From contig CAMDGX010000014.1 in the NCBI GenBank assembly GCA_945897825.1, positions 1 through 62,592 on the forward strand: DNA of 62,592 nt, given 5' to 3'. How positions within the stretch are numbered: the stretch's first letter is position 1; every line of letters begins with the position of its first letter. Positions 17,595-26,138 of this stretch are shown piece by piece. This stretch comes from Asaia bogorensis. GTDB lineage: Bacteria; Pseudomonadota; Alphaproteobacteria; Acetobacterales; Acetobacteraceae. The translations under genes and the position numbers were made by a program. A model generated the notes under the pieces. The model made no database searches, had not been told where the DNA came from, and worked only from the letters and a program-made list of their open reading frames with translations.

Positions 17595-18074
17595 CTACGG
17601 GGCGTCGCGCCAGATCTTGCCCCGCTTGCGCACCGGGTCGAGCAGCGACCAGTCGCCCTGCGGCAGTTCGTGGCCCTTCGGGAAGGGCGGGCGCGGCTCC
17701 ATGCCCAAGGAGATCATCACGCGATCGTCGCGGTAATAGCACTGCAGGACGATGCGCGTGGTGAGCGTCAGGTTCATGCCGCCCTCGGCGCGCAGCGTGG
17801 CGCAGGCCTCGTCCTGCTTGGCGACCGGCAGGGCCGCGAAGTCGCCGCCGGCGATGCGGTCCAGCAGGGCGAGGGTGTCGTGCACGGCGGTGGCGTCGCG
17901 GCCGATGCTCTTGGCGATGTCGGCCTGGATCAGCGGGTCGTCGGCGCCGGGGACCTTGTACTCGTCGCTGGCGGGGATCATGCGGGCGCACATGGCGGCC
18001 AGGGTGCGCTTCTCCTGGTCGGAGAGGGTGGGGTCGCCCCAGGCGGGCGGGGGGTTGGCGAGGGTGTTGGACAT
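17595..18074 (-). CDS. Gluconate 2-dehydrogenase gamma-like small subunit, no Tat signal
   Basis: 159 residues. The segment TLSDQEKRTLAAMCARMIPA followed by GADDPLIQADI and a helical region ending TRIVLQCYYRD resembles the gluconate 2-dehydrogenase subunit 3 family, the partner of GMC-type FAD dehydrogenases. In characterised complexes this subunit carries a twin-arginine signal and takes the catalytic subunit across the membrane; here the N-terminus (MSNTLANPPPAWG) has none, so the complex is probably cytoplasmic. It is the last gene of the operon, 11 bp after the sixth dehydrogenase gene in transcription order, and is the only such subunit for six catalytic paralogs. Confidence 0.75.
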   Translation of the reverse strand: MSNTLANPPPAWGDPTLSDQEKRTLAAMCARMIPASDEYKVPGADDPLIQADIAKSIGRDATAVHDTLALLDRIAGGDFAALPVAKQDEACATLRAEGGMNLTLTTRIVLQCYYRDDRVMISLGMEPRPPFPKGHELPQGDWSLLDPVRKRGKIWRDAP

Positions 18075-18085
18075 GGGGGTGTTCC

Positions 18086-19696
18086 TCAGTCGAAGAGGGT
18101 GGCCAAACGCTGCTTCATCTGGTCGGCGATGTAGAGCGCGAGGGCCTGGATGGTGGAGGTGGGGTTGACGCCGCCGGAGGTGGTGAAGATGGAGCCGTCG
18201 ACGATGAACAGGTTGCGCACGTCGTGGGTGCGGCCCCAGCCGTTCACGACGGAGCGGGTGGGGTCGTCGCCCATGCGGGCGGTGCCGAGCAGGTGCCAGC
18301 CGCCGTTGAGGATCGGCCGCTCGACGCCGATGTCCCAGGCGCCGGCCTCGCGCAGCGCCTCGGTGGCGCGCGCGATGGCGTGGTCGAGCATGCGGTTCGA
18401 ATTCTCGCTGAGCGTGTAGTCGATCTTCGGCGCCGGGATGCCGTGGGCGTCCTTGAGGACAGGGTCGAGCGTGACGCGGTTGTGCGCTTCGGGCAGGTCC
18501 TCGCAGATGGCGGCGATGTTCATGCGGTGGTTGTGGAGCTTGCGGTAAACCGCATGGTGCTCCGCCCCCCAGGGCAGGCGGCCGAGGGCCATCGACTGCT
18601 GCGCTTCGAGAATGGCGCCGACGCCGCGGCCGAACTGCCAGGAATAGCCGCGCACGAAGCCGCGGGACTTGTCGGTTTCGTAGAACTCGTGGCTCCACAG
18701 CGACAGCGGCGGCCCGCGATTGCCGTCGGTCTCCTGGTCGAAGTAGCCCCAGATGCTGGCATAGGGGTGGAACATCAGGTTGCGGCCGACCTGGTCCGAT
18801 GAATTGGCCAGGCCGGTGGGGAAGCGCTCGGACTTGGAGTTCAGCAGGAGGCGGGCGGTGCCGATGCCGTTGGCGGCCAGGACGACGACATGGGCGGGCT
18901 GGAACTGCTCGATGCCGTCCTTGTCGTAGTAGATGACGCCGTTGGCCATGCCGGTTGCGGGATCGACGGTGATCTCGCGGACGCGCGAGCGGGTGCGCAG
19001 CTCGACGCCGGCGCGGATGGCCGCGGGCCAGTAGGTGATGTCGGTGCTGGCCTTGGCCCCCTGGGCGCAGCCGGCGATGCAGTGGCCGAGGTTGATGCAG
19101 GGGGCGCGGCCCTCGTATTCGCGCGTCGTCACCGCGCAGTCGCTCGGCCACCAGTGCCAGCCGAGGCGGTTCATCGCCTCGCCGAGCATGCGCCCGGAGC
19201 GGCCCATGGGGATGGGGTCCATCGGCGGGGTTTTCTGCGGCGGGTAGGCAGGGTCGCCGGCCATGCCCGAAACGCCGGTCATGCGGTCGTTCTCGGCGAA
19301 GAAGGGCTCGAGCTGGTGGTAGTCGACCGGCCAGTCATCGGCCACGCCATCGAGCGACTTCACCTTGAAGTCGGAGGGGTGCAGGCGCGGGTAGTGCGCG
19401 GCATACAGGATGGTGCTGCCGCCGACCGCATTGAAGTTCAGCACCTTGATCGGCGAGTTGTCGTCGTTGACCGGGTAGTCCGACCAGAGCTGCCGCCGGT
19501 TCGGCGAGGTGGCCATGTCGGCGAACTGCCGCGCCTCCCAGTCCCGCCCGGTGGAGGGGTAGTTGGCCGGGTTCTGCCAGTCGCCCTGCTCCAGGCAGAC
19601 GATGCGCATCTTGGTGTCGGCGAGCGACCAGGCCACGGCGGCACCGGAGGCTCCGGAGCCGATGATCAGGACGTCGACGGGGTCTTGGTGGGGCAT
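18086..19696 (-). CDS. GMC-family FAD dehydrogenase, paralog 1 (6th in transcription order)
   Basis: 536 residues. Rossmann FAD motif IIGSGASGAAVAWSLAD at the N-terminus, NAVGGST, a CINLGHCIAGC motif (Cys200, 206, 210: CX5CX3C) and the catalytic GGWHLLGTARMG followed by GVNPTSTIQALALYIAD, where the His and Asn form the GMC active-site pair. The Cys spacing equals that of the 3Fe-4S ligands in FAD-glucose dehydrogenase (Cys212/218/222 as I recall), so electrons probably leave through a cluster rather than to oxygen. No signal peptide. Directly followed by the gamma-like subunit, which suggests this member is its native partner. Substrate unknown. Confidence 0.9.
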   Translation of the reverse strand: MPHQDPVDVLIIGSGASGAAVAWSLADTKMRIVCLEQGDWQNPANYPSTGRDWEARQFADMATSPNRRQLWSDYPVNDDNSPIKVLNFNAVGGSTILYAAHYPRLHPSDFKVKSLDGVADDWPVDYHQLEPFFAENDRMTGVSGMAGDPAYPPQKTPPMDPIPMGRSGRMLGEAMNRLGWHWWPSDCAVTTREYEGRAPCINLGHCIAGCAQGAKASTDITYWPAAIRAGVELRTRSRVREITVDPATGMANGVIYYDKDGIEQFQPAHVVVLAANGIGTARLLLNSKSERFPTGLANSSDQVGRNLMFHPYASIWGYFDQETDGNRGPPLSLWSHEFYETDKSRGFVRGYSWQFGRGVGAILEAQQSMALGRLPWGAEHHAVYRKLHNHRMNIAAICEDLPEAHNRVTLDPVLKDAHGIPAPKIDYTLSENSNRMLDHAIARATEALREAGAWDIGVERPILNGGWHLLGTARMGDDPTRSVVNGWGRTHDVRNLFIVDGSIFTTSGGVNPTSTIQALALYIADQMKQRLATLFD

Positions 19697-19705
19697 CTTG
19701 TTTCC

Positions 19706-21304
19706 TCAGTCGAACAGCGTGTCGAGCCGCCGCTTCATCTGGTCGGCAATGTAGAGCGCGATGGCCTGTATGGTCGAGGTGGGGTTCACGCCGCCGCCGG
19801 TGACGAACACGGAGCCGTCGATGACGAACAGGTTCCTCACGTCGTGGCTGCGGCCCCATTCATTGACCACGCTGCGTTCCGGGTCGGTCCCCATGCGCGC
19901 AGTGCCGAGCAGGTGGCCGGGATAGTTCAGCACCTCGCGCGAGCAGGTGATGGTGTGCGCGCCGGCTTCGCGCATGATCTCGGTGGCGCGCGCGATGCCG
20001 TGCTCCATCATGCGCGCGGTGTTCGCACCCACGGTGTAGTCGATGCGCGGGGCGGGGATGCCGTGGCTGTCGGTGAGCGACGGGTCGAGGGTGATGCGGT
20101 TGTGCTCCTCGGGCAGGTCGTCGCAGGCGACGCCGACATGGAAGCGGCGCATGGCATAGCGGCGCATGGCGCCGTGGTGCGCCTCGCCCCAGGGGATGCG
20201 GCCGGACTCGACGCCGGCCATCGCCTCGCCCACCGGGCCGGGGCCGCGGCCGAACTGCAGCATGTAGCCGCGGACGAAATCGCGGCCGGGGTCGGTTTCG
20301 TAGAACTGCTTGGACCACAGCGAGACGATCGGCCCGCGCTGGCCGTCCATCTCGTCGTCGAACCAGCCCTGCACGACCGGCCAGGGATGCAGCATCAGGT
20401 TCCGCCCCACCAGGCCGGAGGAGTTGGCCAGGCCGTTGGGGAACCGGCCCGAGACGGAGTTGAGCAGCAGGCGGGGCGTACCGATGCCGTTGGCGGCCAT
20501 GACGACGACATGCGCGGGCTGGAACACCTCGCGCCCGTCGCGGTCGTAGTAGATCGCGCCCGAGGCCATGCCGTCCGCCCCGAGCGTGATCTCGCGCACC
20601 CGGCAATGGGTGCGCAGCTCGACGCCGGCGCGGATCGCCTGCGGCCAGTAGGTGATGTCGGTGCTGCCCTTCGCCCCCTGCGCGCAGCCGGGCAGGCAGT
20701 GGCCGAGATTGATACAGGGCGCGCGCCCTTCGTGTTCGACCGTGGCGATCGCCGCATCCGACGGCCACCAGTGCCAGCCCAGCCGGTTCATCGTCTCCGC
20801 CGCGCGCGTGCCGGAGCGGCCGAGCGGGATCGGCGGCAGCGGCGGGGCGTGGTTGGGGAAGGCGGGGTCACCGGCCAGGCCGGCCACGCCCATCACCTGA
20901 TCGTTCTGCGCGTAGAAAGGTTCCAGCATGCGGTAGTCGATCGGCCAGTCGGTCGCCACGCCGTCGAGCGATCGCACGCGGAAGTCGCTGGGGTGCAGGC
21001 GCGGGAAATGCGCGGCGTAGTGGACGGTGCCGCCGCCCACCGCATTGTAGGTGGCGATCTTGACGATCGAGGCGCGGTCGTTGACCGGGTAGTCGGCGGG
21101 AAGCTGGCGGCGGTTGGCCATGATGTCGGAATCGGCATAGCGCCGGGCTTCCCAGTCGCGGCCATTGGCGGGGTAGTCGGTCGGCTTCACCCAGTCGCCC
21201 TGCTCCAGGCAGACGATGCGCATCTTCGTCTCGGCCATCGACCAGGCGAACGCCGCCCCCGAGGCGCCCGAGCCGATGATGAGGATGTCGACGGGGTCGT
21301 TCAT
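19706..21304 (-). CDS. GMC-family FAD dehydrogenase, paralog 2
   Basis: 532 residues with the same architecture: FAD motif IIGSGASGAAFAWSM, CINLGHCLPGC cysteine triad, and the active site NYPGHLLGTARMG plus GVNPTSTIQAIALY. It is the most divergent around the active site: where four siblings have Trp before the catalytic His and one has Val, it has Gly. The early segment also differs (RYADSDIMANRRQL), and AYNAVGGGT-type residues replace FNGVGGGT. These changes suggest a different substrate. Spacing is 9 bp to paralog 1 and 5 bp from paralog 3. Confidence 0.9.
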   Translation of the reverse strand: MNDPVDILIIGSGASGAAFAWSMAETKMRIVCLEQGDWVKPTDYPANGRDWEARRYADSDIMANRRQLPADYPVNDRASIVKIATYNAVGGGTVHYAAHFPRLHPSDFRVRSLDGVATDWPIDYRMLEPFYAQNDQVMGVAGLAGDPAFPNHAPPLPPIPLGRSGTRAAETMNRLGWHWWPSDAAIATVEHEGRAPCINLGHCLPGCAQGAKGSTDITYWPQAIRAGVELRTHCRVREITLGADGMASGAIYYDRDGREVFQPAHVVVMAANGIGTPRLLLNSVSGRFPNGLANSSGLVGRNLMLHPWPVVQGWFDDEMDGQRGPIVSLWSKQFYETDPGRDFVRGYMLQFGRGPGPVGEAMAGVESGRIPWGEAHHGAMRRYAMRRFHVGVACDDLPEEHNRITLDPSLTDSHGIPAPRIDYTVGANTARMMEHGIARATEIMREAGAHTITCSREVLNYPGHLLGTARMGTDPERSVVNEWGRSHDVRNLFVIDGSVFVTGGGVNPTSTIQAIALYIADQMKRRLDTLFD

Positions 21305-21309
21305 GGGGC

Positions 21310-22914
21310 TCAATCGAACAAGTTGGCCAGGCGCTGCTTCATCGCGTCGGCGATGTAGAGCGCGAGGGCCTGGATGGTGCTGGTGGGGTTCACGCCGCCG
21401 GCCGAGGCGAACAGGCTGCCGTCGCAGATGAAGAGGTTGCGCACATCGTGCGTGCGGCCCCACTCGTTGACGACGGAGGTTCGCGGGTCGGCCCCCATGC
21501 GCGCCGTGCCGAGATTGTGCCAGCCGGAAAGCGGGATCGGGTTGACGGTCGAGATGTCGCGCGCGCCGGCGGTTTCCAGCAGCGTCGTGGCCTGCGCGAT
21601 GCCGTGGGCGATCATGCGCTGCGTGTTCTCGCCGATGGTGTAGTCGACCTTCGGGGCCGGGATGCCGTGGCTGTCCTTCAGCACGGGGTCGAGGGTCACG
21701 CGGTTGTGCGCCTCGGGCAGGTCGTCGGTGACGAGGGAGAGCGCGAGGCGGCGATGGTGTAGCTGGCGCATCACCGCGTGGTGGTTCGCACCCCAGGGCA
21801 GGCGGCCGTGGTCGAAGCTGGTGGTCGCCTCCACGACCGCGCCGACGCCGCGGCTGATCTGGAAGATGTAGCCGCGCTTGAAGTCGTTCGCGGGATCGGT
21901 CTCGTAGAACTGGTGGCTCCACAGCGACAGCGGCGGGCCGCGGTTGCCGTCGATCTCGTGATCGACATAGCCGTAGACCGAGACATAGGGGTGCAGCATC
22001 AGGTTGCGCCCGACCTGGTCGGACGAATTGGCCAGGCCGTTGGGGTGCTGTTCGCTGGCGGAATTCAGCAGCATCCGCGGCGTGCCGATGCCGTTGCACG
22101 CGACGATGACGACGTGGGCGGCCTGGAAGCACAGCTTGCCGGCTTCGTCGTAGTACTCGGCGCCGGTGGCCATGCCGTCAGGCCCGGTGGTGATGCGCTT
22201 CACGCGGCAATGGGTGCGCAGCTCCACGCCGGCGCGCAGCGCGAGCGGCCAGTAGGTGATGTCGGTGCTGGCCTTGGCACCCTGCGCGCAGCCGGGCGTG
22301 CAGTGCGCGAGGTTGATGCATTTCGCGCGGCCTTCGTAGTCCTCGGTGGCGATCGAGATGTCGGACGGCCACCAGTGCCAGCCGAGCTTGTTCAGCGCGG
22401 TGCCCCACGCGAGGCCGGAGCGGCCGAGATGGGGCGGGCGCATGATCGGCTTCTTGCCGGGCGGGTAGGCGGGATCGCCCTCCAGGCCCGAGACACCCAT
22501 CATGCGGTCGTTCTGTGCGTAGAACGGCGCCAGGGTGTCGTAGCTGACCGGCCAGTCCGCGCCGACGCCGTCGAGCGATTGCGTGCGGAAGTCGCTGGGG
22601 TGCAGGCGGGGGAAGTGGGCGGTGAACATGATGGTGCCGCCGCCGACGCCGTTGAAGTTCATGATCTTGATCGGCGAGGCGTCGTCGTTGATCGGGTAGT
22701 CCTCGGGGCGACCGCGGCGGTTCGGATTCGGCGAGAAGTCGGTGGTGACGCGCGCTTCCCAGTCGCGCCCGTTCGTGGGGTAGTCGGTGGGCTTCACCCA
22801 GCCGCCCTGTTCCAGGCAGACGATGCGCATCTTCGTCTCGGCGAGCGACCACGCCATGGCGGCCCCCGAGGCGCCGGCGCCGATGATCAGGATATCCGCG
22901 ATGTCGTCGGCCAC
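21310..22914 (-). CDS. GMC-family FAD dehydrogenase, paralog 3
   Basis: 534 residues; FAD motif IIGAGASGAAMAWSLAE, FNGVGGGT, CINLAHCTPGC triad and SGWHNLGTARMG with GGVNPTSTIQ. Translation most likely starts at GTG (22914), since no ATG lies in frame nearby and the alignment with siblings begins here. By eye it is closest to paralog 4: both share the DFSP.PNRR..PEDYPINDDASPIK and SYDxLxPxY blocks and GADPRTSVVNEWGRTH, pointing to a recent duplication. The gap to paralog 2 is 5 bp. Confidence 0.9.
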   Translation of the reverse strand: MADDIADILIIGAGASGAAMAWSLAETKMRIVCLEQGGWVKPTDYPTNGRDWEARVTTDFSPNPNRRGRPEDYPINDDASPIKIMNFNGVGGGTIMFTAHFPRLHPSDFRTQSLDGVGADWPVSYDTLAPFYAQNDRMMGVSGLEGDPAYPPGKKPIMRPPHLGRSGLAWGTALNKLGWHWWPSDISIATEDYEGRAKCINLAHCTPGCAQGAKASTDITYWPLALRAGVELRTHCRVKRITTGPDGMATGAEYYDEAGKLCFQAAHVVIVACNGIGTPRMLLNSASEQHPNGLANSSDQVGRNLMLHPYVSVYGYVDHEIDGNRGPPLSLWSHQFYETDPANDFKRGYIFQISRGVGAVVEATTSFDHGRLPWGANHHAVMRQLHHRRLALSLVTDDLPEAHNRVTLDPVLKDSHGIPAPKVDYTIGENTQRMIAHGIAQATTLLETAGARDISTVNPIPLSGWHNLGTARMGADPRTSVVNEWGRTHDVRNLFICDGSLFASAGGVNPTSTIQALALYIADAMKQRLANLFD

Positions 22915-22923
22915 GAGTGTTTC

Positions 22924-24528
22924 CTAGTCGAAAAGGGTGGCCAGGCGCTGCTTCATCTGCTCGGCGATGTAGAGTGCCAGGGCCTGGATGGTGGAGGTCG
23001 GGTTCACGGCCCCCGCGGAGGCGAACAGCGAGCCGTCGACGATGAACAGGTTGCGCACGTCGTGGGTGCGGCCCCATTCGTTCACCACCGAGGTGCGCGG
23101 ATCGGCGCCCATGCGCGCGGTGCCCAGGTTGTGCCAGCCGCCATACAGGATCGGGTTCTGCACGTTGATGTCGCGCGCGCCGATCGTCTCCAGCACGCGG
23201 CGCGCGTTGACGACGCCGTGGTCGATCATGCGCAGGCTGTTTTCGCCCATGCGGTATTCCACCTTCGGCGCAGGAATGCCGTGGCTGTCCGCCAGCCGGG
23301 GATCGAGGGTGACGCGGTTGTGCGCCTCCGGCAGGTCGTCGACCACGACGGAAAGGTTCAGGCGCCGATAGACCAGCTTGCGGTAGGTGTCATGGTGCGC
23401 CGCCCCCCAGGGCAGCCGCCCGGTCTCGTGGCTGGCGATCGCCTCGGCGACGGCGCCGATGCCGCGGCTGACCTGGAACATGTAGCCGCGCTTGAAATCC
23501 CGCGCCGGATCGGTCTCGTAGAACTCGTGGCTCCACAGGTTGAGCGGCGGGCCGCGGTTGCCGTCCACTTCCTGGTCCACGTAGCCGTAGATCTGGATAT
23601 ACGGATGGAACATCAGGTTGCGGCCAACCTGGTCCGACGAGTTGGCCAACCCGTTCGGGTGGCGCTCGCTGGCGGAGTTCAGCAGCAGGCGCGGCGTGCC
23701 GATGCCGTTGGCGGCCAGCACCACGACATGGGCGGCCTGGAAGCGCAGCTTATTTTCGGCATCGAAATACTCGACGCCGGTTGCCATGCCGTCCTCGCCG
23801 GTGACGATGCGTTTCACGCGGCAATGGGTGCGCAGCTCCACCCCGGCGCGCAGCGCGAGCGGCCAGTAGGTGATGTCGGTGCTGGCCTTCGCGCCCAGCG
23901 CGCAGCCCGGCGTGCAGTGGCCGAGATTGGCGCAGGCCGCGCGGCCTTCGTATTCCTCGGTGGCGATGGTGGCGTCGCTGGGCCACCAGTGCCAGCCGAG
24001 CTGGTTGAAGGCGCTCGCCCACAGCGCGCCGGAACGCCCAAGCGGCAGCGGCCTCATCGGCGGCTTCTTGTTCGGCGGATAGGCCGGGTCGCCGGCGAGG
24101 CCGGAGACGCCCATCATGCGGTCGTTGAGGTCGTAGTATGGCTCAAGCTGGTCGTAGCTCACCGGCCAGTCCTCGCCGACGCCGTCGAGCGATTGCGTGC
24201 GGAAGTCCGACGGATGCAGGCGCGGCCAATGCGCCGTGTACATCACCGTGCCGCCGCCGACGCCGTTGAAGTTCACCACCTTGATCGGCGAGGCATCGTC
24301 GTTGATCGGGTAGTCCTCGGGGCGCTGGCGCCGGTTGGGGCTGGGGGAGAAGTCGCCCATCGCGCGCGCTTCCCAGTCCCGCCCGGTGGACGGATACTCG
24401 GCCGGGTTCATCCAGCCGCCCTGCTCCAGGCAGACGATGCGCATCTTGGTGTCGGCCAGCGACCAAGCCATGGCGGCCCCGGAGGCCCCCGCGCCGATGA
24501 TGAGGACGTCGACGGTGTCGTCGGTCAC
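22924..24528 (-). CDS. GMC-family FAD dehydrogenase, paralog 4
   Basis: 534 residues; FAD motif IIGAGASGAAMAWSLAD, FNGVGGGT, the cysteine triad as CANLGHCTPGC (an Ala replaces Ile and CALGAK replaces CAQGAK) and GGWHNLGTARMG with GAVNPTSTIQ. GTG start at 24528; the stop is TAG, whereas paralogs 1, 2, 5 and 6 end in TGA. It pairs with paralog 3 in shared sequence blocks. Gaps of 9 and 10 bp to its neighbours place it inside one polycistronic message. Confidence 0.9.
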   Translation of the reverse strand: MTDDTVDVLIIGAGASGAAMAWSLADTKMRIVCLEQGGWMNPAEYPSTGRDWEARAMGDFSPSPNRRQRPEDYPINDDASPIKVVNFNGVGGGTVMYTAHWPRLHPSDFRTQSLDGVGEDWPVSYDQLEPYYDLNDRMMGVSGLAGDPAYPPNKKPPMRPLPLGRSGALWASAFNQLGWHWWPSDATIATEEYEGRAACANLGHCTPGCALGAKASTDITYWPLALRAGVELRTHCRVKRIVTGEDGMATGVEYFDAENKLRFQAAHVVVLAANGIGTPRLLLNSASERHPNGLANSSDQVGRNLMFHPYIQIYGYVDQEVDGNRGPPLNLWSHEFYETDPARDFKRGYMFQVSRGIGAVAEAIASHETGRLPWGAAHHDTYRKLVYRRLNLSVVVDDLPEAHNRVTLDPRLADSHGIPAPKVEYRMGENSLRMIDHGVVNARRVLETIGARDINVQNPILYGGWHNLGTARMGADPRTSVVNEWGRTHDVRNLFIVDGSLFASAGAVNPTSTIQALALYIAEQMKQRLATLFD

Positions 24529-24538
24529 GTTGCGTGTC

Positions 24539-26137
24539 CTAGTCGAAAAGGTTGCCGATGCGCTGCTTCATCTGATCGGCGATGTAGAGCGCGAGGGCCT
24601 GGATGGTGGGGGTCGGGTTGACGCCGGCGGAGGTGACGAACAACGAGCCGTCGATGACGAACAGGTTCCGAACGTCGTGCGCGCGGCCCCATTCGTTGAC
24701 GACGGAATGGCGCGGATCGGTGCCCATCCGGGCGGTGCCCATGAGGTGCCAGCCGCCATAGGGCAGCGGCCCTTCGCTCTCGACCTCGTAGGCGCCGGCG
24801 GCCTCCAGCACCTCGGTGCCGCGCGCGATGGCGAAGTCCATCATGCGGCGGCTGTTCTCGTTCAGCGCGTAGGCGATGCGCGGGGCCGGAATACCGTTGC
24901 TGTCGCGCAACACCGGATCGAGGGTGACGCGATTGTCTGGGTCGGGTAGGTCTTCCAGGATGGCGCCCAGGCCGGTGCCGCGGCGGTGGCGCTTCCGGTA
25001 GGCGGCGTGGTGGCCGGGGCCCCAGGGGATGGCGCCGGATTCGATGCCGTCCAGCGCCGTGGCGGCCGTGCCGCTGCCTCGGTTGAACTCCCAGATGAAG
25101 CCGCGCACGAAACCTCTCGTCGTGTCGGTTTCGTAGAATTCGTGGCTCCACATCGCGTTGTCGGGGCCGCGCTCGCCGTCGAGCTCCTCGTTGAACCAGC
25201 CCCAGATGCTGACATAGGGGTGGAACATCAGGTTGCGGCCGACCTGGTCTGACGAGTTGGCCAGGCCATTCGGAAAGCGCTCGGATGTGGAGTTGAGCAG
25301 CAGGCGCGGCGTGCCGATGCCGTTGCTGGCGAGCACGACGATGTGGGCGGGCTGGAAATGCTCCCGGCCCTCGGCGTCGTAGTAGATCGCGCCGTTGGCC
25401 ATGCCCTCCGGCCCGAGCGTGATCTCGCGCACGCGGCAGCGCGTGCGCAGTTCCACGCCGGCGCGGATGGCGGCGGGCCAGTAGGTGATGTCGGTGCTGC
25501 CCTTCGCCCCCTGCGCACAGCCGGCGGTGCACAGGCCGAGATTGATGCAGGGCGGGCGGCCTTCGTACGCCACCGAGGCGATGGTGCTGTCGCTCGGCCA
25601 CCAGTGCCAGCCCAGCTTGTTGAAGCCCCGGCCTAGAGTTTCGGACGCGCGGCCCATCGGCAGCGGCGGCATCGGCACCGTCTTGGGCGGATAGGCCGGG
25701 TCGCCGGCCAGGCCCGAGATGCCCATCATGCGGTCGTTGATGTCGTAGAACGGGGCCAGGGTGGCGTAGTCGATCGGCCAGTCGTCGGCCACGCCGTCGA
25801 GCGATTTCACCCGAAAGTCGCTGGGGTGGAAGCGCGGCGTGTGCGCGCCATACAGCACGGTGCCGCCGCCGACGCCGTTGAAGTTGGCGACCTTGATGCA
25901 GGAATCTTCCTCGTGGATCGGGTAGTCGGTGTCGCGCCGGCGGCGGTTCGGGCTGATTGCCCAGTCGCCGCCGTTGCGCGCCTCGGCGTCCCGCCGCGTG
26001 GCGGGGTAGGTGGCGGGGTTGTTCCAGTCGCCCTGTTCCAGGCAGACGATGCGCATCCGCGTCTCGGCCATCGACCAGGCGAAGGCGGCCCCGGAGGCGC
26101 CGGCGCCGATGATGAGGATGTCGACGGGGTCTGTCAT
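24539..26137 (-). CDS. GMC-family FAD dehydrogenase, paralog 5
   Basis: 532 residues; FAD motif IIGAGASGAAFAWSMAE, FNGVGGGT, CINLGLCTAGC triad and GGWHLMGTARMG with GVNPTPTIQALALY. The N-terminal quarter differs from the siblings (NNPATYPATRRDAEARNGGD; HEEDSCIKV with an extra Cys). The start is ATG at 26137, only 1 bp from the stop of paralog 6, so translation of the two is probably coupled. Confidence 0.9.
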   Translation of the reverse strand: MTDPVDILIIGAGASGAAFAWSMAETRMRIVCLEQGDWNNPATYPATRRDAEARNGGDWAISPNRRRRDTDYPIHEEDSCIKVANFNGVGGGTVLYGAHTPRFHPSDFRVKSLDGVADDWPIDYATLAPFYDINDRMMGISGLAGDPAYPPKTVPMPPLPMGRASETLGRGFNKLGWHWWPSDSTIASVAYEGRPPCINLGLCTAGCAQGAKGSTDITYWPAAIRAGVELRTRCRVREITLGPEGMANGAIYYDAEGREHFQPAHIVVLASNGIGTPRLLLNSTSERFPNGLANSSDQVGRNLMFHPYVSIWGWFNEELDGERGPDNAMWSHEFYETDTTRGFVRGFIWEFNRGSGTAATALDGIESGAIPWGPGHHAAYRKRHRRGTGLGAILEDLPDPDNRVTLDPVLRDSNGIPAPRIAYALNENSRRMMDFAIARGTEVLEAAGAYEVESEGPLPYGGWHLMGTARMGTDPRHSVVNEWGRAHDVRNLFVIDGSLFVTSAGVNPTPTIQALALYIADQMKQRIGNLFD

Positions 26138-26138
26138 G

